Origin: Ilex aquifolium
Lineage: Eukaryota > Streptophyta > Magnoliopsida > Aquifoliales > Aquifoliaceae
Reading direction: 5' to 3'
Length of the DNA stretch: 64,000 nt
NCBI GenBank assembly: GCA_951799425.1
Contig: OX637404.1
Location: forward strand, 17,508,045-17,572,044
This document shows positions 21,885-33,920 of the stretch, piece after piece (position 1 is the first letter of the stretch; every line of letters begins with the position of its first letter). Under the pieces are notes generated by a model. It made no database searches and had not been told where the DNA came from. It was given only the letters and a program-made list of their open reading frames with translations. Both the position numbers and the translations under genes were made by a program.

Positions 21885-22500
21885 TGATGATACACAAAAT
21901 TGGTTTGTACACCACCTGTCAATTAAGTAATATAAAATGCAGTAAAGTAGAGGGAGAGAGAAGACAAATTTTATAGTGGTTCGGTCAAGGTGACCTACGT
22001 TCACTTGGAATGGTAAGGGTCGTCGAGATTTTATTGACTTCGGTGTGGAGAGAGAGCAGATAATTACAATCTTAGAGAGAGAGAGAGATGAGAGATTTGC
22101 CTAAATAAGTGTGATGCCTCCCAAGTGTTGGTGAGACTTACAATTTATAGTGCTCAACATAGTAATTGAATAGCTAGTCTGGCGGTCATAACGGATCGGC
22201 GTAACTTTAATAGTAGTTAAATGGCTTGACGACCTTTCCTCTCCTCAACGGGCAAGGAAGTTATGGTGCTCTTCAAAGGACTTGGTCAAAGATGAGGTGA
22301 GGGTTGACTCCTTCCAAGGCGGCGAGGGTGAGGCTCTTGGATGACCTTGCATGCTCCCTGCTGATGTAGTAGCTCCTTGAGCCTGATGAGCTTGACCGGG
22401 TTGACCACATTGGGCTGAATTTGTTGGACCTCTGGGAGTTGGGCTATAAACTCGGATCGGGTTTTATGACATGAGTTGGGCTCTTGGGCTTGGCCCATCA
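21885..22500 (-). repeat. 5' LTR of the Tat element
   Basis: 616 bp, TGATGATACACAAAATTG to GGCCCATCA (plus-strand reading). It is the partner of 9394-10007 and is followed by the target duplication CCCTT. Confidence 0.9.
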
Positions 22501-23856
22501 CCCTTAACCCACACATTCATATATCAATAATATGAATAACACACTCACTGTTCCAACCATAAATAATAATCCACACCATCACGCATAAACAATGTATAAA
22601 GCATAATTATGCTATTCTCAAGCACATCCACCTCAATTCTAGCTGTAGTTCAGAATTAATCCCCCCTGATGAAACTTTAGATGAGTCTCAGACTGGCATC
22701 GTCACTTCCGTTCCTATCACATACCATTACAAATTCATATGAATATTTTCCATACATGCATCTATATTTTTAATGAACATATTTATATACTAAATCATGC
22801 TTGGTTTATTACATTTCCAATTCCCTTCCTAAACGACGTAATTTAAACTTCTTATATCATTGTTTGCGGATTAACCATTTCATCTAACCCAAGTTCGGAT
22901 TCAATTCACAAACCATGTGGTTGTAATTAAATTGATCCAAAGAGAGTTATTTTGAACTCATTCGGATGGCCGAGAAGTTTTAAGGATAACCAGATTAGGG
23001 GTCAGAAGCATCACAGTAAAAATAAGAAATTTGCATGGTTGTATCAATATAACTTGTACCAGTTCTTTGATGTACCGATACAACTTTGTTGTACCTGTTC
23101 AACACAAACAGAACCTCATTGTACGGATAAAAAGCTCACTTGTACCAGTTCAATTCTGATTCATCCTCTCCATTCCAACTTCAAGAAAACTCACTCCTCT
23201 AACACCCAAACTCCTCCAAACACTTCTAACCACCAATCACACTACTATTAAACAGTTAAAAACTTAAGAACATATTAAATTCAAAGAAATCATTTACCTT
23301 CGATGCGACTCGTTTCCTCTTAATTCCACCGTTGGAATTCCAAGAGCAAAGAACTCAAAGTTCTTAAATCTTCACCCTAACACAACCCAACACAAGAACT
23401 TGAATATAATCTAGGATTATAGGAGCTATAAAGAAGCAAGGAATACCCTCCTCTCATTGCAAAACCGAAAGTTAAGAATTTCCTCCAAAATCCACTAGTT
23501 TCCCCCAAGAACCGGTTCAACAAAAACCCCCTTATATAGTACCAAAACTTAGGCTAATTTACCTCCCTCACGCGGGTGTCCTCCTAAGTCACCATCTTTC
23601 ACCTAATTACCTTAAGCCTCCCCCCTTGTTCCACTAATTCATACAATTAACTATTAATTGTCTGACTCACATTAAGTCACTCCCAAACTCTTCCTCATTT
23701 AATAATTCACCTTAGATATATTTATTAGCAAACGTACCGTACTTCCCACAATTTCTTCGACTGTAATTTAACCCATAATTTAATACTAAAAAATTACACT
23801 TAAACCCTCCCATCATTATATAAAAAAATCATAGTATGTGTGTTCGGGTCTCACAC

Positions 23857-24365
23857 ATGCGACTAAAATTAGTGGTTAAAGTGGTCAGATGGCAGTAGTG
23901 GTATGGTTATGTGTGTGTAAGAGGTAGTGGCAATGACAGTGGTGGCAACTTTGGTTAGATATAGTGTGATGTTTCTTATTTGAATTAGGATTTTGGTGGT
24001 GGCGCAACGACTTGGTTTTGGTGGCCTCGTTGTGCCCACTTTGTGTGTAGGGGGGCGTGTGTCTGCAAGAGATGGTGAAAAAGAAAAAAGAAGAAGAAGA
24101 TGAGCAGGAGGAGAACATAGATACTACATAAAATGAATATATTAACTATAATGAAGTTCAATGAAACTTCATAGAAGACATGGTGGAGTATAAGGTACTT
24201 CGTCAGGGTATGAATGAATTTTACGCTAAAAAATTTCACATTACATCTTTATTTTCATTGAAAAACAACAATATATATTCCAAACTTCTAATGTTGTTAT
24301 ATTTTTCACATGTTTTGTTTGATCAAATGCTTGACCTTCTCATGTTCCTTACAAATAAAAGTATG
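23857..24365. other. Gene-free stretch
   Basis: GT-rich then A-rich sequence with GTGGTGG/GTGGCA words. Reading frames here are low-complexity (Ser/His/Phe runs). I see no gene or clear element edge. Confidence 0.4.
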
Positions 24366-25262
24366 TTGGTGTGAGGAGGGGAGACTCAACATATGTGGGG
24401 GCCCAAGGCGAAATTTTTTAAATTAACCCCTATTAATATATTTTATATTAGAATAAATAATTTTCAAAAATTATATATGTTTATTTAATTTTTTTTTTGC
24501 TTTTTGAGATTCAAAAATAATAATTGAATTTTTGAATTTTAGTTTTATGCATTGAAATTCAGTTAACAAAAGTCGAATTCTCGACCAAATGTAATTAAGC
24601 TAGTTATCTATTGAATATAAAGAGAAAGAGAATTAAAATTTAGACTAGCTAACAAAATAAATTTTTTTTAGAACAAATGTTAAAGTTAAAATTTGCGGCT
24701 ACAATGAGTTTTAGATAGTGAGATACCTCTACGCACTATATTCTATAGTCATATTCTGCACTTTGAAAAATAATTAAGCAAAAATCTATCCTAAATTTGA
24801 AGTGACCTCAAATTTAAAATAAAAGAAATATTAAGTTATAATTAATAACTTAGTTGATAGATAATAAATTAAACAATTTATAATGAGGAGAGGTGATAAC
24901 GCATATTTTTCGTATACCATAAACATTGGGCAAGGTAAAAAAACATCACCTCGAAATATAGTGCCCCAAATGTTTTTGTAAGAAATTTTAAATTTTTTAC
25001 AATGATATACTTGTATTTAATCTAGGGATCTAATTTTGACACCTAGTAAATTGTGGTTAATCGATTGCTAGTGAACTTATTCCATTTTCGTCGCTATTAC
25101 TAATTCAATAGTCAAAATACATTAAGTTCTCAAATTAAGTCCAAAAATTAAGTCTAGTAACATTGTACACAAGTTTATTTTGAGCCCCAAAATTTTGTTC
25201 CTATTTGGGGGCCTTACGCAATGGTATTAATGGCCTAGTGCATGGGTCGGCATGATGTGAGT
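24366..25262. mobile_element. Degenerate DNA element with GGGGGCCC ends
   Basis: The left edge contains ATGTGGGGGCCCAAGGCGAAA and the right edge TTTGGGGGCCTTACGCAATGG followed by GGGTCGGCATGATG. These resemble the worn subterminal parts of plant hAT-like elements whose ends carry GGGCCGGCCCTG. The interior is AT-rich and non-coding. Family and edges are uncertain. Confidence 0.3.
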
Positions 25263-25669
25263 TACTATATGTTTTAGATTGAGAAATTTTTAAAATGATG
25301 CAAGTTTGGCATAGAAAAAAGGTGAGTAACAAGGTGTATTATGTGTTATAAGAGAAGTATGAGGCCTACAAAGATTATATGCATGTGCTCCAAGCGGACT
25401 GATTCTGGTGAGAAATTTTATACTGAAGAGTGAAACAAACAATCAACCCATCGCCTATGTACAATGATAAGGACAATTAACAAACCTTTTACAAGAAACC
25501 TTGAATTTTTATAAAATAAGGGTTATAATTGGGGATTAAATTTTGAGGAATATTTGAATTTAATCAATGTAAATTATTTTTGGACAGTTCATATACATAA
25601 ATGAATTCTGTGTAAAGACAAGACCGATGACTATAATATTGGATATGTTTTCATGTTAGAAGTAACGAG

Positions 25670-26095
25670 AGATGTTAAATATCTGTAGTAACCGAGAAGG
25701 TGTAGTGTTTACTTTGGTCTATCAAAAGACACTTGTCAAAAATATAGTATGACATGTGGCAAACACGACAAAGCAAAGAGTGATTGTGTGCTTGACAAGT
25801 ATTAGGACACTTGTCATTTAGCATGTAAGGTTTTATGCATGTTGGACTAGTGGCAAACACGTGTCGAGTGAAAAAATGATGAAGGGCATGCAAGAGGACG
25901 CATCATCCACCATGTGTCACATGATTAAGAACTTAAACTATGCAAGGGGACACATGGATGTCATGTGTCAAGCAATAAGACATTCCAAACATGCAAGGGG
26001 ACACCTCCTATTTTTCAAAATGCCAATAAATTCAGCAACCCCACACTTGCAGTAACGGTAGCCAAGAAAGAAAAGGAAGTGGAGAGAAAATAAAG
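25670..26095. repeat. GCAAGGGGACAC motif cluster, LTR- or promoter-like
   Basis: ATGCAAGGGGACAC or close variants occur at about 25887, 25936 and 25990, mixed with ACACGTGTC, ACATGTGTCAC and TCATGTGTC words. Such clusters occur in U3 regions of plant copia LTRs and in ABA-type promoters (ACGTGTC). No TG...CA frame or coding region could be attached. The preceding 25263-25669 and the following 26096-26640 hold nothing I recognise. Confidence 0.35.
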
Positions 26096-26689
26096 AAATG
26101 AGGCTTCATCAAATGGAAATTTTAGATCGGTTTGCTACCAAATTTGAGGATATGGTTCTTGGTAGCTTTAAGTTCATATTTATCGGAGTCATTTGATGAT
26201 TTGAGGTACGGGGTAGTATACAATATGCTTCTACCTTTTAATCTCTTTGCAAAGAGTATTCCATTGATTATCTCAAAATTTGTATTCTTTTTATTCACTA
26301 TTTTTGATTGATATGACATCATGTGTGTTTTTTTGAGACAACCTACTTTGGGATTGATTGGTACTTGTACAAAGTGTAGTTAAAGCTATATCAGTTTGCT
26401 TGGAACTTTGTTTTCTACCACTTTCTGGCTCACTTGGATTTGAACCCTGAAACAAATCAAAAATGAAAAGAATAAAGAAATTATGTAGTTGTCCTAAGAC
26501 CCATGTGCAATTTCTAGTTCACAGCGTTTTTGCCAGTATCGTACAAAAACAAAAAAATAAATCAGAACTAAAAATGAAGAGACCAAAAATGAAAATATGA
26601 TTTGGACATTTTTTTTTATTATACCTGTGCTTCAGAGTTGGATGTTGTTGTTGTTGGTTGATTGGATCCCTCACTGGATGCATCCGTAG

Positions 26690-27290
26690 TTTTCTTTAAT
26701 AACCTGGATTTGGGATACACTGCCCCTTGCATGATCTGATATTGTGATTTTTCCCTAGGTATCGAGCACATGTCATAACCCTATTCCTTCTTCATGGATA
26801 GTCTATGTGGGTTTTTGACTTCATCTTTATCCCTTCTTCTCAATTTTTATGCCTGTCAGGTGCCTTCCCGTATAGACATGTAGTTATAGCCTCCATTCCA
26901 CTCTCAACCTAATCATTCTCTTTAGGTACTGGTTGTATCATACTGTTGTTGGCTCTCAAATAAGTATGGATGAATGTAATCTTCAAGCAAATCTTGAGAA
27001 AGATAAATGCAACTCATGCATGATAGCAGGGGATTCCACTTTTATTCCACATCCTACAACAATAACTTCTTGTTTTATATTAACTACAATGTTTTGTTGA
27101 AACAATCCACCTCAAACTCACCCCTCCCTGATCATTTTGCAAAGCAATTACTTGACTCAATTTTGTTCTTCTCTAGCTTCTCCAATAAGGTTGGGTATAT
27201 TGTTCATTCATATTGCTCCATGCCTCTTTTTTTGACTTGTAGTCTACACATCTATTTCCTCTTAAGATGTTCAAGCATTATAGTTAACGA
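26690..27290 (-). pseudogene. MuDR-type MULE transposase, C-terminal piece
   Basis: The first residues MLEHLKRK, CRLQVKKRG and TLLEKLEKNKIESSNC match the stretch that follows the catalytic Glu in MuDR-type transposases. The SWIM zinc finger then appears as CCRMWNKSGIPCYHA (about 27015-27060). A knuckle reading VMTCARYLGKNHNIRSCK lies at about 26723-26780; its second Cys is replaced by Tyr. Stops and shifts are frequent, so it is dead. It continues the piece at 34785-34388, from which it is separated by a copia-like LTR that contains another MULE. Confidence 0.65.
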
Positions 27291-28250
27291 CTGTTGGGAC
27301 GACAGTCCCAAGATCCGTTGACGACGCTATAATTGATTACAAAATTTTTACTCATCTATTAACCCTACAAACGGAATTAAGGTTTACCTTTGACGAGCAC
27401 AATAAAACAAACGAGAACGATGCAGATCGAACAACGGATCGATGGACCTCATGAACTTCTATCGTGTATCCTTCCATGCCAAAATCTGAATGTAGTGTGG
27501 GCTGTAATCCTCCAAATTGTCTCGCTCATTTCTCTCTTTCTCTCTCTTCCAAACGTTATGGCTAAGAGAACTAGAGAATGCATTTATTTATAGGTTATAG
27601 TAGAGACCCTAATGAGAAATAAGGGTTGGGCTTCCAATGGGCCTAAGAATCCTATGTTCAACCCTGAACAAACATCATACGTTCAATTAATAATAAATTA
27701 GTCCACCAAAAACTTATTATTGATCTTCAGGGCCGTATCTCGAAATTATATTTCGAGTTCCTCATTATTATATGCTTAATAATCTCCCCATGTTTAAGAT
27801 TACAGATATCTTTCAATTAATTAAATTACTGAAAATTATATTTAATTGATTTCTTTTTATTGTTGAGATTTTACCACTCAACTTATTTATTATGTCAAAT
27901 ATTTAAATCCACATACAGAGTTTGACATGGACAACACTTATGAGCTTTTTCAAGAGGATATTATTAACCCATTTAAATACCGGAACATGATTTTCTTTAA
28001 TAATTGATTTTCATCATACAATTCTAATTCACTGAGTTTATTGACTCAAATATGAATATCTCCTTTTGATGAATTAAAGTAACAATCATTATATACACGT
28101 GTCAATTAAATATCTTAAGATTAAGTATTTATTTTCTTATTTAGTCAGTAAAAAGAAAATAACCTCAATAATGGTCATATCCAATGCACAAAGTGTACTA
28201 GGGCAACAATTCAAGATATCAGACAATCTCTTACAACCAAAACAAACTAT

Positions 28251-28411
28251 GGGAGCGGCTCCTCTGCGGTAACCTATTTACCGCATGATATGCGGTTAAA
28301 TGGGATAGTGGCGTTTCAGTGATTCTTGCAATTTTTTTTTTTTATTTTCCCTTACAAAAAACGACGTTGTTTTTGGCCCTTGAAATCAAAATCAGACCCC
28401 TTCTCCTACCT
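28251..28411 (+). repeat. Left terminal inverted repeat of the FAR1-type MULE
   Basis: Begins GGGAGCGGCTC and contains the palindromic TTTACCGCAT...ATGCGGTTAAA and AAAAACGACGTTGTTTTTGG. It pairs with 33921-34081. Confidence 0.9.
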
Positions 28412-28629
28412 TCGCTATCGTCAAACGATCGCTGCTCCAACTTCGGCTACCTTCGGCTTCTCCTACCTTCATCAAAATCAGACCTCTTCTCCTACCTTTG
28501 GCTTCGACGTTGCCTTCTTTCCCTTTCCAGGTTTGTGCTGCTATTTTGGGTTAATAATTTTGCGAAAAATAGACATAATTTTAGATTTTGTTACTACCTG
28601 AGCAGATGTTACTGAAGTGATTGATGAAA

Positions 28630-29230
28630 TTCGGCTTCGATTTTAGATTTTGTTCTATTGAATGGGCTGAACTCTCTTTCAGATTTGGTTAATTGAATTT
28701 TGGCTTCGATTTTTGTGGACTGAACTCTCAGATTTGGTTAATTGAAATTTGGCTAAACTCTCTTTTAGATTTTTGTTCTATTGAATGGGCTGAACTCTAT
28801 TGAATGGGCTGAACTCTCAGATTTGGTGCGTTGAAATTTGGCTTCAATTTCAGATAGGGATGTTGACTGAACTCTCTTTCTTTTTCTGCTGTGAATCAAA
28901 ATTTGGCTTCGATTTTTGCTGTTGTGAATCAAAATTGAATTCAATAGAATATTTTGCTGCTGTGAATCAAAAATTGAATTCAATACTATGAATCAATTTT
29001 TGCTGTTGTGAATCAAAAATTTCCTGTTTGCTGCAGCCTCATCAACATTGCTGCTATGTGTGCTGCTATCACTGATTATGTGAACATGCTTGTTTGCCAA
29101 CAGACCATGCTTGTTGTTTTAGTTCATGCTTGTTCATGGTTGCTATTGTTCGTTAATTGTTGTTTTAGTTCATGCTTGTTCGTGGTTGTTATAGACCATG
29201 GTTGTTTGTCAACAGACCATGTTGTGTGAA
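28630..29230 (+). repeat. Diverged tandem repeats in the MULE leader
   Basis: GGCTGAACTCT...CAGATTTGGTTAATTG words recur about six times between 28630 and 28990, then CATGCTTGTT / TGTTTTAGTTCATGC words between 29080 and 29220. They lie between the left inverted repeat and the GRF ORF, and short reading frames here are artefacts. A further GAACATATTCTGCTG repeat is at 29290-29400. Confidence 0.6.
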
Positions 29231-29552
29231 TTATTTCAATTTAATTATCATTAATTTAAGATCAGAACTGAAGGATTAAAGCCTCATGTTAAGGAACATA
29301 TTCTGCTGTGAAATCATTGTTCTGAACATATTCTGCTGGGAAATCTTGCTGGGAAAAATCATTGTTCTGAATATATTGATTCTTCCTGGGAGAAATCATT
29401 GTGCAGAATGGGCTGAATATCATTGTCCTTTCATGTATGTGCTATGGAGGATTGGAAATGGTGAATGGGTTGAATATCATTTTGATGAAGTTCATTATGC
29501 TATAATGTTGAATTTTAATACCATTGTCATTTCATGTTTGTAGTGTTGAAGA

Positions 29553-29933
29553 ATGACATCTTCAAGCACGGCAACAAACAACGACGAGTTAAGATATCGC
29601 CATATGCAATGCCCCCATTGTAAGAAAAGAGCAATTATCAAAGTTTCCGAGTCTGCACAAAATCCTGGGAAACTATACTGCAAATATCCAAACGAGGGAA
29701 AATATCACTTTTTTAAGTGGATGACTCATGCTACTCTGCCTTATTCGGAAATTACAAATGAAAGGATAGATGTACGACGAATTGAAGAAGATGTAATGAC
29801 ATTGAAGTTGAAGATTGATGATCTTTGTAATATAGTTCAACGTGTTGAGGCAAAAGAAGGAGCAACAAAGTCATATATGTTTGTAGCCACGTTACTAGTG
29901 GTGATGATTTTGTTTGTGATTCTAGTGAAGTAG
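29553..29933 (+). CDS. GRF-type zinc finger protein with C-terminal membrane anchor
   Basis: 126 residues, intact, starting at the ATG at 29553. Residues about 20-60 form a GRF-like zinc finger: CPHCKKRAII, then NPGKLYCKYP and YHFFKW (family pattern CxC...NPGR.F..C...C.FF.W). The fourth Cys position is not Cys, so zinc binding may be altered or use His. Residues 66-100 look like a short coiled coil, and residues about 107-124 (MFVATLLVVMILFVIL) form a membrane segment, giving a tail-anchored layout. Plant GRF proteins with this layout (At4g04775-like) are common and often linked to transposons. Its place inside the MULE, convergent with the transposase, suggests a passenger or accessory ORF. 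It is open while the transposase is damaged. Confidence 0.65.
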   Translation: MTSSSTATNNDELRYRHMQCPHCKKRAIIKVSESAQNPGKLYCKYPNEGKYHFFKWMTHATLPYSEITNERIDVRRIEEDVMTLKLKIDDLCNIVQRVEAKEGATKSYMFVATLLVVMILFVILVK

Positions 29934-30757
29934 AGATGTAAGAGCAACTTGTGTTGTGAATGAACTTGTGTTGTAAGAACAACTTGTGTTTGGGTTTAAT
30001 TTGAATGAAATTGTTGGTTTTGTATACTGTTGTGATGGAACTTGTGTTGTGACTTGGAAATAAGATCATGTTCATAAAAAAAGATCAAATTCATTAAAAT
30101 AAATGGCACATAATAATCCAAAAGAACACATTCATTAAAATAAATGACACATTATGATCCAAAAGAACACATCCATTAAAAATACAAAATAAATGGTTTT
30201 CAACAAAATGATCCAACAAGCAACTAGTAGCCACCATAACTGCTGATCCCCCAAGCATCCTTACAAGTTGTATCCCTCATTCATTAAAAATGATTTAGCA
30301 TCATTTAGAGATTGCACATGTGTTGAATCAGTCGAAGTACCCTACATTAATGAGAAGGGATCAGACAAAGAAACTTGATACATATGTGAAACAATAAAAT
30401 TAGTAATAAGGTAAAATAAAGTAACATACCATAACACTTTATAAACTATTTGAAGCTTGAGAAGATAATATATTCAAATGACCATATGCTAATGTACACG
30501 GGTGACTAAAACCATGGACCTGGAATACAAAAAATACATACAATTATGTTTATAAAAATATGAAGTGATTTAAAAAAAATATGTCGAAGCTTGTGATAAG
30601 TAAATTTATGTGTATAAAGATCATGAAGTGAATTAAAAAAACATACAATTATAAGAATGTCTACCTTAGACATATGTGATGGTTGGGAAGCTCCCTTTTT
30701 TCTCTTTGTTACTTTCTCATGCCAAGATTTTAGTCGACCCCATCCCTAGTAATCTCC
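29934..30757. other. Gene-free spacer inside the FAR1-type MULE
   Basis: AT-rich sequence between the two convergent genes. CATTCATTAAAATAAATGRCACATWATGATCCAAAAGAACA is repeated two to three times near 30080-30180 as short blocks. No gene is seen. Confidence 0.5.
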
Positions 30758-32718
30758 CTATTTTCTTTTTAAATCTTTAACTTGGAGAAGGTTTGAGTCA
30801 ACATTTTCAATTCCTTCTTCATGGATTGAATCATCGCCACCATCACCAATTGATGCATACATACTATCCAATTGTTTGAACAATTCATCAACACCATGTA
30901 ACACCAATTGATATGCAGCTTGAAGGCTAGAGCATAGAGCAACTAGTTGTACCATTCTAGGACAAAGCTGCCTGTAACGTGATGCCACCATTAACTTGGG
31001 ATCCTCTTCAATGGACATTGAAATGGGGGCTGTCCTACAACTCTTTCTTGCATCTCGTCTCCATCTCTTACATATGTATTGCTCGGGAATTTGCTTAATA
31101 TTCATCATGTCCAAGACTTTAAGTGCATGATCACATAATATTCCCTCCATTTTAAACTTCCGACAACTACAATTGACTATCTCCTCATTAGCCTTAACCA
31201 AGACCAAATACTCTCTATGTTCATCATATAATCGAACCACAAATTGATGCCACCCATCCAACACATCACATGGTGTCGCAATAGCACACTAAAAGATATC
31301 ATACTCCTCTTGAAACAGCTCAAATATAGTAGGAGTGTACACTTGCCCTGCTTGCACTAACATTGAAGCTATTTTTAACTTCAATCTAGGTAATTTTTGC
31401 CTAACTTGGTATTCTGAGTCTGACTCCTTATACCGCTTATCATTCACAACTCTTTCAAAATGTACAAAGAACTGAACAATGTCATGGTCTGGCTTTAAGT
31501 ACTTCCGTAAGGCTGCATTCAAGCTCTCACTCAGTTGGGTGCTTCTCATTCCTGCAGTGAAAGTCCTCTTCATATACACATGCCCCCACTTTTCTCGCAA
31601 TGCCCAAGTGGATTTCATCCACATATTATCATGCAAATTATACTCTGCAACCAACGATTCTCAAGCCTCAAATAATTCATGCTCTTCCTCATATCCATAC
31701 ACACACTCTTTAAATCGAGCAGGAAATTGTGAACCATCCTTATATATGTTCCCCAAATGTTTCTAATCATTTTGGCAAAGGTGCCACGTACATAACCCAT
31801 GGTATGTCTCTGGCATCACTATAGAAATAGTCTTAGCCATCGCTTGATCTTGGTCGGTGAAGATGGTAATAGGATATTTCCCAGGCATAGCTTGTAGGAA
31901 TGTCTCAAACAACCACTGAAATGATGCTGCTGTTTCATCATACAATAATGCAGCTCCAAATAAGACTATCTCCCTGAAATGATTGAAGCCAGTAAAACAA
32001 GTAAAGGGTCGATACTCCTTGTTCGTTATGAAAGTAGTGTCAAATGAGACGACATCTCCAAAGTTGCCATAGTTAATAATCATCACTAGGTCGGCCCAAA
32101 AAATATTAGTAATATGCTCCTCCGTATCCAATTGCACTCCATAATAGAATGATTGATTGTTAGTTGTTTTCGCTTGAAAATACTTCAACAAACTACCCGC
32201 CTCACCATACCTCAAGTCTCGTTGCCTCCTTTCACGGAGGTAATTCTTTTTGGTCCAGACTGAGTACTTAAAAGTTCATAGGAAGCCTTAAGTGACAATC
32301 CACAATCCGCTGCCATATCAATATTAATGCCTTGTGCTCCGGTAACCTTCCGTTGAGATGACATCATATGCATACATTCAGCAAGGTGCAAAGGATGGTT
32401 GTGGTTGTCGTCCCATTTCACCACAACAAATTTACCAATTTCTCTATTAAGAGATATGCACATATGATCTTGACAATTTGTTCGTGTCTCTGCTCGAGGT
32501 TTCCTTATTTGACATTCTCTTTTATCACGAACCCTTTGACCTTGTTTACAACAAACATGTTTTCTATAAATGACAACACCATCTTTCAAACTTTTATTCT
32601 GAAAATCTTTTCTCACGCTAAATCCCACAAACCCTCCATAACTATTGTAAAACGCATCAAATTGCATACCAATATGAGGTCTATTCTCAGTCGCATTAAC
32701 TCCCAAATTATCCATCAC
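30758..32718 (-). pseudogene. FAR1-like MULE transposase, damaged
   Basis: Domain order is that of FAR1/FHY3-related MULE transposases. The FAR1 DNA-binding domain is at 32718-32300 (FYNSYGGFVGFSVRKD, WDDNHNHPL). The MULE catalytic domain is at 32215-31500, with Asp in VVSFDTTF, Asp in ITIFTDQDQAM and Glu in QLSESLNAALR. The SWIM finger is at about 31170-31110 (CSCRKFKMEGILCDHAL). The frame changes once near 32260, after ELLSTQ, and three in-frame stops follow: after HLCQND, after HELFEA and after EEYDIF. The three catalytic residues and the SWIM Cys/His remain, so decay is recent. Host FAR1 genes share the domains, but the inverted repeats and TSD show that this one belongs to the MULE. Confidence 0.85.
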
Positions 32719-33920
32719 AGTATCCTACAATAAGAAATTTAATTGAAATGACATTATGTGGTGAATGAAACACATAATATAAGTATGACATTCAAAAAAA
32801 AAACAAAAATCAAACTAGAACAATATTGACCACAAAAATAGAAACAATATCAAAAAATAATAGGTTAAATACATCTTCTATGGATACTTGCATTCATAGA
32901 TGGAACTAGATGTCATGTACATAAGATTACATAATTCTTAAGAAAATTAATCAAACTCGACATAAATTGTATTATGAGATTTATATTTCAACTCAACAAC
33001 AGTTTCAGAATTTAAAACACGACACTATCCAATCCATTAACAAGCCAACAAGATCAAAAAACACAAAACATGACACTACCCGATTCATTCATTAACAAGT
33101 TTGCTACTGAAAAACATGATAGGCAAGCATAGTCATTTCTCTTTTCAAGCTCCATTTATTGAATCCTAATTTAATGAATTACAAAAAATTCTTTCAACAA
33201 AGATGTGAATTAGGATTTCCTAGTCAAACTTGGAGTTGATTTTGCATTAATGGTATTAGAAGTAATCACAATTTCCACTAGCTATAATTGTATCAGAAGT
33301 AATCCAAAACCTACAAGAAGTGCAAGACTAACCCCAACAAACTATTAAGTCTGAAAAGAAGCAAACCAAACAGCCCACTAATCACAAATAGTCAACAACA
33401 GATATCCCTAAGTAACAACAATACCAAATAACCCAAAACAAAGTCTAGCGAACAGCCCACAGAGAAGCCCAGCAAACTGAGTCTCACTTCACATCTGATA
33501 GTAGTAAAGAGAGCTTGAAAACAAAAAGTGAAGCCTAGCCATGCAAATTCCAAAAGAATTAAAGTCCAAGGTAAAACAAGTGCCAAAAACAAACACCCCA
33601 AAGGTTGAACTAGCAAACTAATTCAAAAGCCTAAAGTAAGGAACCATTCAGATTAGGGTTTTAACCAAAACAATTGCTAAATCATGGTATAGCAACCATA
33701 CAGTGGGACTGGTAGCAGCAAACCAGAATTTCAGCAACCTCAAAGCTCCTAAGTCACAACTCACAAAAGCCCAGAAGATCCTAAGTCACAACTCACTGCA
33801 GAACAACTTATTTTTCATTGCACTTGACGAAGAAGAAAGGGAGAATGAGTTTAGAAGAGGGAGACTAAGCTGTGAAGAAGGCGGGAGAAACAGTCCTAGT
33901 TTGACAAAGAAGAAGCGGGA
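32719..33920. other. MULE 5' region upstream of the transposase
   Basis: AT-rich, no gene seen. It probably contains the transposase promoter and leader on the minus strand. The last 120 bp is AG-rich and merges into the right inverted repeat. Confidence 0.45.

Larger units (their letters stand above)
9394..22500 (-). mobile_element. Ty3 retrotransposon, Tat lineage, complete outline
   Basis: The element is 13.1 kb long, flanked by the perfect 5-bp duplication CCCTT (9389-9393 and 22501-22505), with LTRs of 614 and 616 bp that start TGATG and end CATCA. On the minus strand the order is 5' LTR, tRNA-Asp-type primer site, gag with a Cys/His knuckle, protease, reverse transcriptase, RNase H, a second (archaeal-type) RNase H, integrase, antisense accessory gene, polypurine tract, 3' LTR. 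The extra RNase H and the antisense gene are hallmarks of the Tat clade. The outline is whole but the coding parts look broken, with several breaks. LTRs differ at about 6% of positions by eye, so the insertion is probably a few million years old. A 2.1-kb internal tandem duplication is described separately. Confidence 0.9.
5760..23856 (-). mobile_element. Old Ty3-type LTR split by three later elements
   Basis: Sequence at 5760-6043, 7395-7580, 9300-9388 and 22506-23856 reads as one continuous LTR of roughly 1.9 kb once the hAT (6052-7386), Helitron-2 (7581-9299) and Tat element (9394-22500) are set aside. The right edge is GGTCTCACA at 23848-23856; on the minus strand this is TGTGAGACC, a common Ty3 LTR start. 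A TATATAAGGGGG box lies near 23530 on the minus strand. The left edge is not defined. The element is a fossil, older than its three guests. Confidence 0.4.

Noticed and set aside
24366-25262. Terminal inverted repeat pair for this region
   Set aside because: GGGGGCCC words are present on both sides but do not form a clean inverted repeat or flanking duplication.
28319-28615. Two frames of about 95 residues at the left end of the FAR1-type MULE
   Set aside because: They overlap the terminal inverted repeat and a CT-rich leader. No motif, no conservation expected.
30758-32718. A host FAR1/FHY3-related gene
   Set aside because: It lies between long inverted repeats with a 10-bp target duplication and has several stops, so it is the MULE's transposase.
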